DNA of 64,000 bases from Bacteroidota bacterium (lineage in GTDB: Bacteria > Bacteroidota > Bacteroidia > AKYH767-A > OLB10). The notes under the pieces are model-generated. The model saw only the letters and a list, made by a program, of their open reading frames with translations, ran no database searches and was not told the DNA's origin. The position numbers and the translations under genes are program-made. The first letter of the stretch is position 1; each line of letters opens with the position of its first letter. This document shows positions 36,001 through 45,000 of this stretch, one piece after another. Location: assembly GCA_016717325.1 (NCBI GenBank), contig JADKFV010000007.1, positions 182,014-246,013 on the forward strand, written 5' to 3'.

Positions 36001-36323
36001 TAACAACTCAATTTGGTTGCGATAGTTTGGTGACAACAGTGCTCAATGTATTTACATCTATCAATGCCATCACATCCCAAAATAATATTTTGACTGTGCG
36101 GCCAAATCCGGCACAAAATATATTGGAGTTAATGCTCAATGTAAACACAACCGAAGAAATAAAATTGCAAATACTAAATATCAAAGGCCAAATAAAACTT
36201 ATAGCAAAACTCACCCCAAACGAAAAACGTTTGCTTGATGTTTCTAAATTTGAAAGTGGTGCGTATATAGTTAGGGTTGTCTACAACGGAAAAGTATATG
36301 AGAAGAAGGTAGTGAAGGAGTAG
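33081..36323 (+). CDS. Large T9SS cargo protein, seven-repeat propeller, tandem paralogue 2
   Basis: 1080 residues. Signal peptide (KLKLLSTFIFLLTTFFCNAQ), then seven repeats of about 60 residues, more regular than in the paralogue (consensus DGGYVLGGYSxSxISGDKTE, then NGGxDYWVVKIDS, then GNIVWQNTIGG). Next are the calcium-like DVNQNNLQDSGE module, a DUF11/DUF7619-like region and a PKD-like domain, two Cys-containing repeats (CNGDSIYLANNWQTQSGIY), and the type A sorting tail beginning LTVRPNPAQNILELMLNV and ending EKKVVKE. From about residue 470 to the tail it is almost identical to the 29739 product, whereas the propellers differ more, which suggests conserved display machinery and varied binding faces. 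Ligand unknown. Confidence 0.88.
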   Translation: MKLKLLSTFIFLLTTFFCNAQNTQYDIQWQNTIGGSNTDVLFSIVPTLEGGYILGGYSHSDISGDKTENTNGGFDYWVVKIDSIGNIVWQNTIGGNQYDYLTSIAPSSDGGYVLGGRSQSDITGDKTEYCIGYRDYWIVKIDSVGNIVWQNTIGGSSNDELNCVCPSLDGGYLLGGWSESDISGDKTENSNGVDDYWVVKIDSLGAIVWQNTIGGSSSDKLNCITSSPDGGFVLGGYSDSYISNDKTENSNGGYDYWVVKIDSVGNIVWQNTIGGGTNDLLYSVTPSPDAGYVLGGYSYSNISGDKTENNNGQSDYWVVKIDSIGNIIWQNTIGGSVAQVFTTISHAPYGGYVLGGWSASNISGDKTENNNGGLDYWVVTIDSGGNIVFQNTIGGIDEDILNSIAPSTDGGYVLGGYSRSNISGDKTENSDIDYWVVKLSPSSRITGKLFADVNQNNLQDSGEVNIVGVKITEASTGRYAFSQWDGSYFIGVFDTGSFVVSPSQISYYTPNPTMHTATFTAVQQIDSLNDFAFQPISNINDLYISIHPLSPFRSGFTATYNIHYKNIGTTVLSPTIYFFNDAKVDFVSSNVLPDNVYADSVIWNLPALAPFGEGDITVTVYVHQGLQIGTLINSSAKIFPFANDYDIANNSASWEVTTIGSFDPNEIIVNKDSVSIFDLKPVPPYLEYVIYFQNTGNDTAFNVKVENIIPKKLNLATFEYVSSSMPANISLNSESRLATFEFPNILLPDSNIDEPASHGYVRYRIKPNKTLQVGAEILSEASIYFDFNAPVVTNKASTIIYLPYTNLGTAISGTQTLCIDTNAVFNYKTTDYIGNTYSWNVTGGKIISGQGTSAINVKWLAAGTWQISLTECDTALQACDTSSFYVTVKPLYNVIAAASICNGDSIYLANNWQTQSGIYNDTLQSTQGCDSVVQTALTINPTQTYTDTVNIVQGDSTFAGGMWQTQSGIYYDSLTTQFGCDSLVTTVLNVFTSINAITSQNNILTVRPNPAQNILELMLNVNTTEEIKLQILNIKGQIKLIAKLTPNEKRLLDVSKFESGAYIVRVVYNGKVYEKKVVKE

Positions 36324-36827
36324 ATGTAGTTCTTCGTTTCGTTTGCTGTGTGCCTTGTTCTTCGTTTCGCATTTTGCGCGCCTTGTTCTTCGTTCTTCGT
36401 TTTGTTTGCGGGTAGGATCGTTCTTAGTTTCGTTTGCGGAGAGGATTGTTCTTAGTTCTTCGTTTTGTTTGCTGTGTGCCTTTTTCTTCGTTTCATTTGC
36501 GGGGAGGATTGTTCTTTGTTTGTTTTAATTTTACATTTTATCGTGCCTTTGAAAAGCAAAAAATAAATAGAGCCTCTGAAATTAATATTGAATCGAGCAT
36601 GAGGTTCTATTGCTTTGGCATATAACTCTGCGTCAAAAAAATCCCCGAAGGGGATAAATATGAATAGCCGTGGGTAAAACCAATAATATTTTGAAATTGA
36701 ATTGGAGCATATTTCAAGGTTTGTGGGGACACAAACCTTGGCGTTAAGGTTTGTGAGGACACAAACCTTGGCACAGCGAATGAAAAACCCTTCCAATAAA
36801 AATGCATTTATCTTATAGCTTTGCCGC
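36324..36827. repeat. Repeat-rich intergenic region
   Basis: Three repeat types in about 500 bp. From 36329 to 36524 are degenerate tandem units built on TTCTTCGTTTCGTTTGC. Around 36640-36680 is a CCCCGAAGGGG palindrome followed by ATATGAATAGCCGTGGGT. From 36715 to 36770 are two GTTTGTG/CACAAAC hairpins; the second (36747-36756 with 36761-36770) is a perfect 10-bp stem around AGGA. I see no gene. It separates the T9SS pair from the GT-C gene. Confidence 0.75.
36816..36823 (+). promoter_or_regulatory. -7 box abutting the GT-C gene start
   Basis: TAGCTTTG matches TAnnTTTG and ends 4 bp before the ATG at 36828, so the mRNA could be leaderless. No -33 TTG is seen at normal spacing. Confidence 0.4.
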
Positions 36828-38222
36828 ATGCATTTATCAACGAAGCAATATTTTTCAATCGGTTTTCTTTTTGCATTGGCGTGTGTAATGTATTGGCCTG
36901 TTGTAAATGGATTTTTTGTGTCGGACGATTTTGTTTTTTTATTTCGCATACAGCAATCGGGCTTTGTGCCGTATAGTGGTATGTTTTTTCGGCCCGCATC
37001 GCAATTGTTATTATGGCTCAATTATCAGCTTTGGCATTTAAATCCTCAGCCATATTTTATTATTTCTGTTTGTCTCCATTTGTTCAATACAGCTTTGGTA
37101 TTTATCTTATCGAAAAAACTTTCTCCAACTTTTTTATTCTATCAAAATTATATTGCAGCGTTATTGTTTATGATTTACCCTTTTGCCTGCGAAACCATAT
37201 TTTGGATTTCGGCACAAGGTGTATTGGTTGCTACAAGTTTTATTTTGCTTGCAATCATCTGCCACATCAAAATAGAATCTTCCATATTCCGATCGCTTTG
37301 TGTAACACTTTTCTTTGGCATTGCCCTACTCTTTTACGAATCGGCATGGTGTGTTCCTTTGTTATTGATAGTTTACGATTATAAAGTTAACTGCTTATCC
37401 ATAAAAAAAATATTACAACGGATAACTCCTGTTTGTGGTGTATTTATTTTATACGCAATTTGGAGGTGGATAGCGGTGCATCAATTTTTTTATGATTACG
37501 GCAGCAAAAAAAGTGCTTTCGAATCTCTCTCTTTGTTACCCTCGCACTTATTAATGTTAGTGGGCCGCTCCGTAATGGTTCCTATGCAATCGACAGTAAT
37601 GTTTGTTGGTTTTAGTTGTGGCGTCCTTTTGTTATTGTTTTTTATTTTTTTAGCAACACAACGCAGAAATAATATTTCAAATAACAAACCGCTGTTGTTC
37701 GTAGGCTTATCGTTTTTTGTTTGCCTCTTTCCTTTTATAACTTATGGCATCAATATTCATAATATTGAAGAAGGGCGTTATTTATATTTATCGGGTATAT
37801 TTTTGGTTTTGTTTTTGGTGATGCTGTTATCGAAGGTAATTCCAAGCTTTGCAAATAAATATATTTTTGGTGTAGTGAGTGTATGCTTTATTTTCCTATT
37901 GAACACTTACGGCAACTATTGGCGTTCGGCTTACGCCATCACCAATAATTACTGTGAGGAAATAGGCCGGGCAAAATGCGATAGCCTTATTGGCATCAAT
38001 GTTCCCACCGATAAATATGGAGCTTACATTTTTCGCAATGGCTTCGAGCAATGCACAAATCTTTTCAGTAAAATACACCATGCTGTGGTTTATAATAAGG
38101 CCGCAATACCACCTGAAGAAACATTCAATAGTTATGAAACAAATAAAAAAAAGGCTCAAACAAATGAAAGAGCTGCAGGCGAAATGATTAATGATAGCAT
38201 TACTGTTTTTGAAAAAAATTAA
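36828..38222 (+). CDS. GT-C-type multi-pass membrane protein
   Basis: 464 residues with about ten hydrophobic helices. After the first helix (FSIGFLFALACVMYWPVV) is NGFFVSDDFVFLFRIQQ, an Asp pair in the first extracytoplasmic loop, followed by GMFFRPASQLLLWLNYQLW. This matches the GT-C glycosyltransferase pattern and resembles the protein encoded at 3498, but there are no TPRs; the C-terminal 70 residues are soluble and polar. It may transfer sugars from lipid-linked donors to a surface glycan or protein. The next gene, a methyltransferase, is same-strand but has its own -7 box. Substrate unknown. Confidence 0.68.
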   Translation: MHLSTKQYFSIGFLFALACVMYWPVVNGFFVSDDFVFLFRIQQSGFVPYSGMFFRPASQLLLWLNYQLWHLNPQPYFIISVCLHLFNTALVFILSKKLSPTFLFYQNYIAALLFMIYPFACETIFWISAQGVLVATSFILLAIICHIKIESSIFRSLCVTLFFGIALLFYESAWCVPLLLIVYDYKVNCLSIKKILQRITPVCGVFILYAIWRWIAVHQFFYDYGSKKSAFESLSLLPSHLLMLVGRSVMVPMQSTVMFVGFSCGVLLLLFFIFLATQRRNNISNNKPLLFVGLSFFVCLFPFITYGINIHNIEEGRYLYLSGIFLVLFLVMLLSKVIPSFANKYIFGVVSVCFIFLLNTYGNYWRSAYAITNNYCEEIGRAKCDSLIGINVPTDKYGAYIFRNGFEQCTNLFSKIHHAVVYNKAAIPPEETFNSYETNKKKAQTNERAAGEMINDSITVFEKN

Positions 38223-38350
38223 ATTGCTTACAATTGGGAATGACAGCCTTTATTATAACACAAACAACATTGTGGTTTTTGAGCGAAATAAAACAATCAT
38301 ACTATTTTGATGAAAAATATGAGATAAATTTTTTTTTGCAAGGCATTTTA

Positions 38351-38358
38351 TAACTTTG
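38351..38358 (+). promoter_or_regulatory. -7 box for the TylF-like methyltransferase
   Basis: TAACTTTG matches TAnnTTTG and overlaps the TTG at 38356, supporting the ATG at 38380 as the real start. No -33 TTG lies at normal spacing. Confidence 0.5.
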
Positions 38359-38379
38359 CGCTCCCTTTCGGAAAACAAA

Positions 38380-39147
38380 ATGGAGTTAGATATAAATGTG
38401 AGTTACAGTGTTGAAGTGTCGGAAGATAAATGCCCAATGATTAAAGAATTTTTTGAAAATATTGACTCATCACACGAAGGTAAAATTCCTAAGTGGAGAA
38501 TAGCTATCAATAAGCTTATTAAGCGCACCGGGTCGCTTGTTCAACTTTCACATCCGCTTGACTATGGCGATATGATGAACCCCGAATGCAAAATAAATTT
38601 ATATCATCTGCTCAGTTCCTTAAAGCATCTTAACGTGACTGGCGATTTGGTTGATATAGGCTGTTTTGATGGAAAGAACTCTGCATTTATGGGGTTGCTG
38701 ATGGTTGAACTTGGCATTGATGCTCATTTCTATTTATATGATCATTTTGGAAAGGGATACGGACGCAATGTGTCCAAACAAACGGTAATGGATTCCTTCA
38801 AAAAATTCAATTTACGCCAACCCACTTTGTACGAAAACGACTTTAGAGTAAGTATTCCAAAAGATTTACCCGACACCATAAGCTTTGCACATATTGATTG
38901 TGGACATGGTGGCGACAAAAATGAACATGCTGATATTATTGTCTTTTTACTCGAACATATTTATCCCCGATTAGAAAAAAATGCAGTGGTTATAATGATG
39001 GACTATACACAAGGCGTGCGCAAATCTGTATGGAATGTGAACCCGGGTGTAAAAATTGGCTGCGATAGATTTTTTGCAAATAAGCCCGAAAAGATAACTG
39101 AACTGTACGGGGGATTTTTTGCTCAAGGCTTTTTCCGTAAACAATAA
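38380..39147 (+). CDS. TylF/MycF-like class I SAM methyltransferase
   Basis: 255 residues from ATG 38380. The Rossmann core has GDLVDIGCFDGKNSAFMGLL (motif I, SAM binding), then YLYDHFGKGYGR (acidic end of strand 2) and FAHIDCGHGGDKNEHADIIV, followed by VVIMMDYTQGVRKSVW. The IDxxH/D pattern with a metal-binding Asp pair resembles macrocin O-methyltransferase TylF and related sugar O-methyltransferases. Its location beside a GT-C protein suggests methylation of a surface sugar. The first 75 residues, with GSLVQLSHPLDYGDMMNPE, are not recognised. Substrate unknown. Confidence 0.75.
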   Translation: MELDINVSYSVEVSEDKCPMIKEFFENIDSSHEGKIPKWRIAINKLIKRTGSLVQLSHPLDYGDMMNPECKINLYHLLSSLKHLNVTGDLVDIGCFDGKNSAFMGLLMVELGIDAHFYLYDHFGKGYGRNVSKQTVMDSFKKFNLRQPTLYENDFRVSIPKDLPDTISFAHIDCGHGGDKNEHADIIVFLLEHIYPRLEKNAVVIMMDYTQGVRKSVWNVNPGVKIGCDRFFANKPEKITELYGGFFAQGFFRKQ

Positions 39148-39160
39148 AATTCCTTGTTTT

Positions 39161-41662
39161 CTAAAAGGTAATTTGCAAGCTAGCCCTTATACCAAATTGT
39201 GCCGGTTTTGTAGATAAAGGAAAACGTTGTTCATACTTTGCCAAATACTCTTTGCTGATATATGTTTGCCGCCACAAAAAATCAACACGTAGAATTTTAA
39301 AAATATTTTCTACCCCAACCCCTAATTCCATGTAAGGCTTTTTTTCGAGCGATGAAAATGCCGATGGGTTTACTAATAATCTCCTGTTGGCTGCCGACAA
39401 TGAGCCATATACCATTCGCAAGCTTGCCAATTCGCGCCATTTTAATTTACGTAATAACGGAACACGATCAAGAAAAAATCCGTTGAAGTGATGCACTGCA
39501 GAAAGGCTTGCATATGCATCGCTTACAAATTCGTAATAGTTCATTAAATTAAAAGCAGCATAATCGTAAAAATAAGATTCGTTGCCCTGGTGAACTTGCA
39601 ATAAGGGATAAGGCAGTTTACCAAACACTTTGCCGGCTTCTATTATATAATAAGTGTATCCAAATGGTTTAAAAAAAATTTGATCGCTCATTTTAATATT
39701 TGCTTTGTGATAGGTAAAATCGCTATTGAGTACCCCTTTCAATCCGATGGTATAGTTTGCCTGCACAAAAGGATAAATGCTACCAATACTTACTCTATCG
39801 ACCTTGCCCGACACAAATTTTTCGCGATAATAAAATCGTGTGTACAGTGTGATTTCGCTTGCATTTATAGCCTGACGGGGTTCCTGAGTGTTATCACCAT
39901 TGGGATAATAATCGTAACTCAATGGCGGCACAGGAATAAGATTTTGATTGGTAAAAGTAATACGGTTTGCCAGGCCCTGAAACCATTCGCGCTCGAAGTA
40001 AACTTTCTTAATAATTGTTTTTGTAAGTTTATTGGAAGGCGACCTGCGAAAAATGCTCGACAAAATATTATCGTCCTGAAAAGCATTATCACTTTGCCCA
40101 AGTTGCGAAATATCATCTTTATAATTTATGCCCATCAACGTGCGTGGATCCTTTTTGAAAATGTAACGCATGCCGGCACCAAATTTTAAATCTTCGTCTT
40201 TAAATCCATAAGCAACATAACCTTCAAGTTGAAGCCTTGTACTTATTTCATCGCTGGTGCGGCCTCCCAATCGAAGCCGAAATCCTTCGGTCCTGTTAAA
40301 ACTTGCAAAAGTAAAATAAGGGCCAAACTCCAGTTTGCCAAAATCTTTGTATCCGGTAACAAACAAAGTGATAAGGTCAACATAGGTTTTAAATGCCGGT
40401 ACCGCTTTTATAGTATCCACCAATGCGTAAATTGATTTTTCGCGCGCATTGAGCGAATCGTGCCGGGCCTGGTTCCAAAAATTCTCGTCCTTTTCATCGG
40501 CTCCCTCTTTAATTCTTATTTCTTCTGCAGGAGTAAATATTTTTTCATCGATAGGGCTGTTAATTTTATACTTAGTGTAAGATGCGGTTTTGCGGCCAAT
40601 GAAACCCATACCCTCTTGCTTGGCGGCAAAATCAATTACAAGCATATCTTTACTTTGCATCCAATATTTATTGTCAACAAAATTAAATTCCTGCACTATG
40701 GCCATATCATTTATAAAATTAATATTGGCATCATCGGCAATTCGCATTTGTATTTTTTGCACAGCATAGGTTGTATCGTGAAACCAAAAATCACCTACAA
40801 AAGTTAACTCTTGTTTTCTACGTGGTTTAAATTTCATTTTGTAACACCATTGGTTACCTATGAATGCACTATCCACAAGATAGTATTTATAATAAACAGC
40901 GCTGATATTTGCAACCGGGCTTACAAAATTTTTGCTGAACAAATCAATAAAGTTGTTATACACATTTATGTTTTGATACATATCGCCAAGGAACTGAGTG
41001 ACTGTAGCATTTTGCACTCCACTTATTTTGCTGGCAGTAATAATTTCCTGTGACTTGCGAGGGTTATTTTTAAAGTAATAATCAGATAAGTTTTCGGTAA
41101 TAAAGATGGGAAGAAAAGGTTTTTCGTTGCTCTCGCTGCTGTCCATTTTTTCGAAAATAAATGCAAACGGTTTTATTACCCGCGAATTTTTAAACTTCTC
41201 GCTTATGCTTGTTAAATCAAATTCTAATTTGTTATAAACTTCACATTGATAGCTATCCAAATTGCGCTTATTGTTTTCATCTTTATGGTCAATTATTTTT
41301 TTCATCATAGCATCGGCAGGGTTTTCACCTGCATTTACTACTATCTCGGTTAGCTCAAATTTGTTTACCGACATGGTAACGTTTATCACCTGTGTTTGTC
41401 CTTTTTTAACGCGCATGGCTACGCGTTTATATCCAACAATATTAAACAGTATTGAATCGGAAGGTGTGGCAGTTTTTATTGCGTACTTGCCGTCAAAATC
41501 GGTGTTAACCCCTACACCACTGCCTTTGAAAACAACCGCTACAAATGGCATGGGTTCGCCCGTAAGTTCATCGGTTACTTTTCCACTAATGATGGTGGAT
41601 TGTGCAAAAACTATTTGGCTAAGTAAAATTGAAAAAGCAAAAACAAAAAACCTTTTTATCAT
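39161..41662 (-). CDS. DUF5686 / carboxypeptidase-regulatory-like outer-membrane protein
   Basis: 833 residues. Signal peptide (RFFVFAFSILLSQIVFAQ), then a CarboxypepD_reg-like domain at about 22-105 (ISGKVTDELTGEPMPFVAVV to ILFNIVGYKR), the plug-like module common in Bacteroidota outer-membrane proteins. The rest matches the DUF5686 layout, with a periplasmic region (KFKPRRKQELTFVGDFWFHD) and a C-terminal half of alternating amphipathic strands ending FGIRASLQITF, whose terminal Phe suits a beta-barrel. Such proteins occur throughout Bacteroidota but have no established role; a relation to surface assembly or transport is inferred. Convergent with the methyltransferase, 13 bp apart. Confidence 0.85.
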   Translation of the reverse strand: MIKRFFVFAFSILLSQIVFAQSTIISGKVTDELTGEPMPFVAVVFKGSGVGVNTDFDGKYAIKTATPSDSILFNIVGYKRVAMRVKKGQTQVINVTMSVNKFELTEIVVNAGENPADAMMKKIIDHKDENNKRNLDSYQCEVYNKLEFDLTSISEKFKNSRVIKPFAFIFEKMDSSESNEKPFLPIFITENLSDYYFKNNPRKSQEIITASKISGVQNATVTQFLGDMYQNINVYNNFIDLFSKNFVSPVANISAVYYKYYLVDSAFIGNQWCYKMKFKPRRKQELTFVGDFWFHDTTYAVQKIQMRIADDANINFINDMAIVQEFNFVDNKYWMQSKDMLVIDFAAKQEGMGFIGRKTASYTKYKINSPIDEKIFTPAEEIRIKEGADEKDENFWNQARHDSLNAREKSIYALVDTIKAVPAFKTYVDLITLFVTGYKDFGKLEFGPYFTFASFNRTEGFRLRLGGRTSDEISTRLQLEGYVAYGFKDEDLKFGAGMRYIFKKDPRTLMGINYKDDISQLGQSDNAFQDDNILSSIFRRSPSNKLTKTIIKKVYFEREWFQGLANRITFTNQNLIPVPPLSYDYYPNGDNTQEPRQAINASEITLYTRFYYREKFVSGKVDRVSIGSIYPFVQANYTIGLKGVLNSDFTYHKANIKMSDQIFFKPFGYTYYIIEAGKVFGKLPYPLLQVHQGNESYFYDYAAFNLMNYYEFVSDAYASLSAVHHFNGFFLDRVPLLRKLKWRELASLRMVYGSLSAANRRLLVNPSAFSSLEKKPYMELGVGVENIFKILRVDFLWRQTYISKEYLAKYEQRFPLSTKPAQFGIRASLQITF

Positions 41663-42006
41663 GATTTATTATAAAACAAAAGCAAGCAAGGATTTTTTTT
41701 TCAATTAAAAAAACGAAAAAGTATTTTATCCATCATAGAATAATTTTTTTCGATAAATAGGTTTTACTTTGTTTTGACTTTCTCTTCATTACCATAAAGT
41801 ATATAACTTCAGTAATATACATTTTTCGTCAATAATTTCACTCATTAAAAAAGTAATCCATTTTATGATAAATATTTTTATTGATTGAAAAGTAAAAAAT
41901 ATATTTAGTTAAGTGGTAAACATATTGACAGTTTTAACTTTAAAAAGAAATTAAATTTTATTGCCAAACATCTATTTACTTGAAAAAGGATCTGATACAA
42001 TAATTC
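41663..42006. other. AT-rich intergenic region
   Basis: About 340 bp upstream of the DUF5686 gene, holding its presumed promoter (no clean TAnnTTTG box seen) and no gene, tRNA or repeat that I recognise. Confidence 0.4.
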
Positions 42007-42042
42007 AAAAAAAAGGCATTGAACAAACGCTCAATGCCTTTT
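42007..42042 (-). terminator. Rho-independent terminator of the giant type B T9SS gene
   Basis: On the minus strand: stem AAAAGGCATTGA paired with TCAATGCCTTTT (plus coordinates 42031-42042 and about 42011-42022) and a run of T residues (the A-run at 42007-42014). It lies just past the restored stop codon at 42068, supporting that the gene extends to there. Confidence 0.85.
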
Positions 42043-42067
42043 ACAAATAACTTAATCAGTTTATTTT

Positions 42068-45000
42068 TTATTCACGTATTACATGTACAAAACCATTGTA
42101 TTCAACATTGCTTAATTTAAGTATGTAATAATACACTCCTGTTGGCACAGGTTTTCCATCACGATTGGTTCCATCCCAACAGGTCTTTTTTACCACCCGA
42201 TTCGTACATACTTACTCCCCACCTGTCAAAGACTTTCATAGTTAAACATTCGCGGTACGATACTATTCCACCTATTTCGAAACAATCATTCTTTCCATCG
42301 CCATTAGGTGTTATAATATTTGGAATGTTTTTGAAAATGGTATCGAGGATAGGGGTGTTGTAAACCAAATTAAACGTATCCGTACAATTTCCATTTATTG
42401 CAACCAAAGTGATATTGTAGTTTTGTCCCAGCGCAAAAAAGTGAATTGGATTTTCTTCGGTGCTGGTACCTCCATCGCCAAAAATCCATTCATACTGCAA
42501 TGCATCGGTACTTGTATTTGTAAACTTAATTTCAATACCTGTGCAACGAATAGAATCGTCAAGAGTAAAGCTAGCATCTACAAAGTTATCTATAGATAAT
42601 ACAACTTCATCGGTAGCGGTGCATCCATTTGCATCGGTAACGGTTACAGTATACGATGTTGTAGCTGTAGGAGTTGCTACAGGGTTGGCAATTGCTGTGT
42701 TTGTGAGCCCATTAGGCGGAGTCCAACTATAAGTTAATCCTCCATTGGCACTTAATTGCACACTGGTACCATTACAAATAACCGAATCGTTTGTGGCAGT
42801 TACTACGGGGGCTGCAAAAACATTCACAATCACAGTTGCAGTTGCCGAACATCCGGCCCCATCATCAATGGTAACTGTATATGTGGTGGTGGTGGTGGGC
42901 GATGCATTAGGATTTGAAACAGCAGTGTTGCTGAGACCTGTAGCAGGAATCCAGCTAAAATTTAAACCACCGGAGGAAATGAGGCCGGTTGATTGGCCTT
43001 CACAAATATTTGGATTGGTTGCCGAAGCACTTACATTCAACAACGAAACATTTATTGTAACACTGGCCGTTGCAGTGCAAGTTCCATCGCTAACCGCCAC
43101 AGTATACGTAGTGGTGGTGGCTGGTGTAGCCACAGGATTTGCTATAGCTGTATTGCTGAGGCCCGCAGCTGGCGACCATGAATAAATAGCGCCTCCGCTT
43201 GCATTAAGCTGTGCGGAACCACCAAAACAAATATTACTGCTTGATGTGGTGGCGATCACATTGGGCAAAGCCCCAACAGTTATAGTAATACTTGCACTGG
43301 CAGTGCATGAATTTCCATTACTAACTACCACAGTATACGTAGTGGTGGTAGTTGGTGTAGCTGTAGGGTCAAAAACACTGGTACTGCTTAAGCCGATTGA
43401 TGGGCTCCATGCGAAAATGGTGCCGGTGCCGGTAGCGGTAAGTTGTGTGCTTTGTCCATCACAAATTGTATTATTGCCGGCAATAGCGGCTATGGCAGTT
43501 CCAACATTCACTGTAAAACTAAACGGCAGGCTTGGGCAAACTCCCGTATCTACAATCAATGTTATAGTGCATGTGCCATTTGAAGTAAATACTACTCCTA
43601 TACTGTCGGTATTAGCACCATAAACTATAGTTCCTCCTGTGGTGGTCCAGTTATAAATGCTTCCAAAAGTAGTATTCACTGCATACCATGCCGTGTCTCC
43701 AACACAAGGAGGGGGCGAAGTATATGATGCAGTTACTACAGGTGAAGCAATCAAATTTATTATTAAAGAACCGGAAGGAGTATAGCATCGTGTATCCGTG
43801 GTGGCTGTTATGGAATAATAAATATAACCTGTGGCAGGTGCCGGCCCTTGCCAGTTTACAGTAATAGTGTTTGTGCCTTGCCCCGAGGTGATACTGCCTC
43901 CCACAACATTCCAGCTATACACGCCTCCGGCAACAGCAGGACAAGTGTAAATCTGCACGCTGTCGTTTTCGCAAACAATGGTTTGGCCGCTTGATGTGCT
44001 TGCCTGTACAGGAGGAGCAATTTGTACATTTAATGTTGCAGGTAAACTTTCACAGCCATTTGTATCTGTTTCTATAACAGTGATAGTGCCACTATTGCCC
44101 AACCATAGGGTTGTAATGGTATCGGTACCTTGTCCTGTGACTATACTACCGCCAGTAACTATCCATGTATACGTTGATGTACTATTCGAATTTGGAATAT
44201 AATAAACTGTTCCTAAAGTGTCGGCACATGGCGTATCGTCACCACCAATAATATTTAATGTTGACAATGGATAAACCTGCACTGTTATAGTGTCAAGTCC
44301 TTCGCAAACACCGCCATCATTTCCTATTACATAATAACTTGTTGTGGTTGTGGGATAAACTGTAATAGATGAACCACTTCCTATTAATGCTGCATTACCT
44401 ATTTGATACCATTGATAAGTAAAAGCACCGGTGGCTGAAAGTATAACCGAATCGTAAGGGCAAATAATAGTACTTGGATTTGAGCTTGTTACAATAGCAG
44501 GAGCAAGCAAAACTGTTACTTGCACAGAGTCAATATTGGAGCAACCATTTGCATCAATTACAAATAAGTAATAGGTATAAACTCCAACGTTATTAAGTGT
44601 GAGCGATGGATTACTGATTGTAGTTGACGACAAGCCCGTAGAAGGCGTCCATGCATAAGTAAATCCAGCCTGAGGAAAATCTCCTAAAGTTGTTGTTTGC
44701 CCCTCGCAAATTGTTTGGGCAGGTCCGATAGGAACATAAATTTGTGGGCTAACAACAATTGTTAATACACTAGGCTGTGAAGGGCAGCCATCTTCGGTAA
44801 TTTCTACAACAGTTAATGTTCCTGTTCCATTTATAGTCCAGTCAACAATAATAGAATCAGTTCCTTGGCCACTTACTATATTTCCACCGCTAATAACCCA
44901 AGTATACGTTGAATTAGGATTACTGTTCGAAACATAATAAAGTAAACCTGTAGTGTTTGCACATGTTACTGTGTTACCAACAATATTTGGAACAGATGGT

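Noticed and set aside
36343..37021. Small frames in the repeat-rich gap and antisense to the GT-C gene
   Set aside because: They are formed by low-complexity TTCTTCG repeats or are shadows of the GT-C gene.
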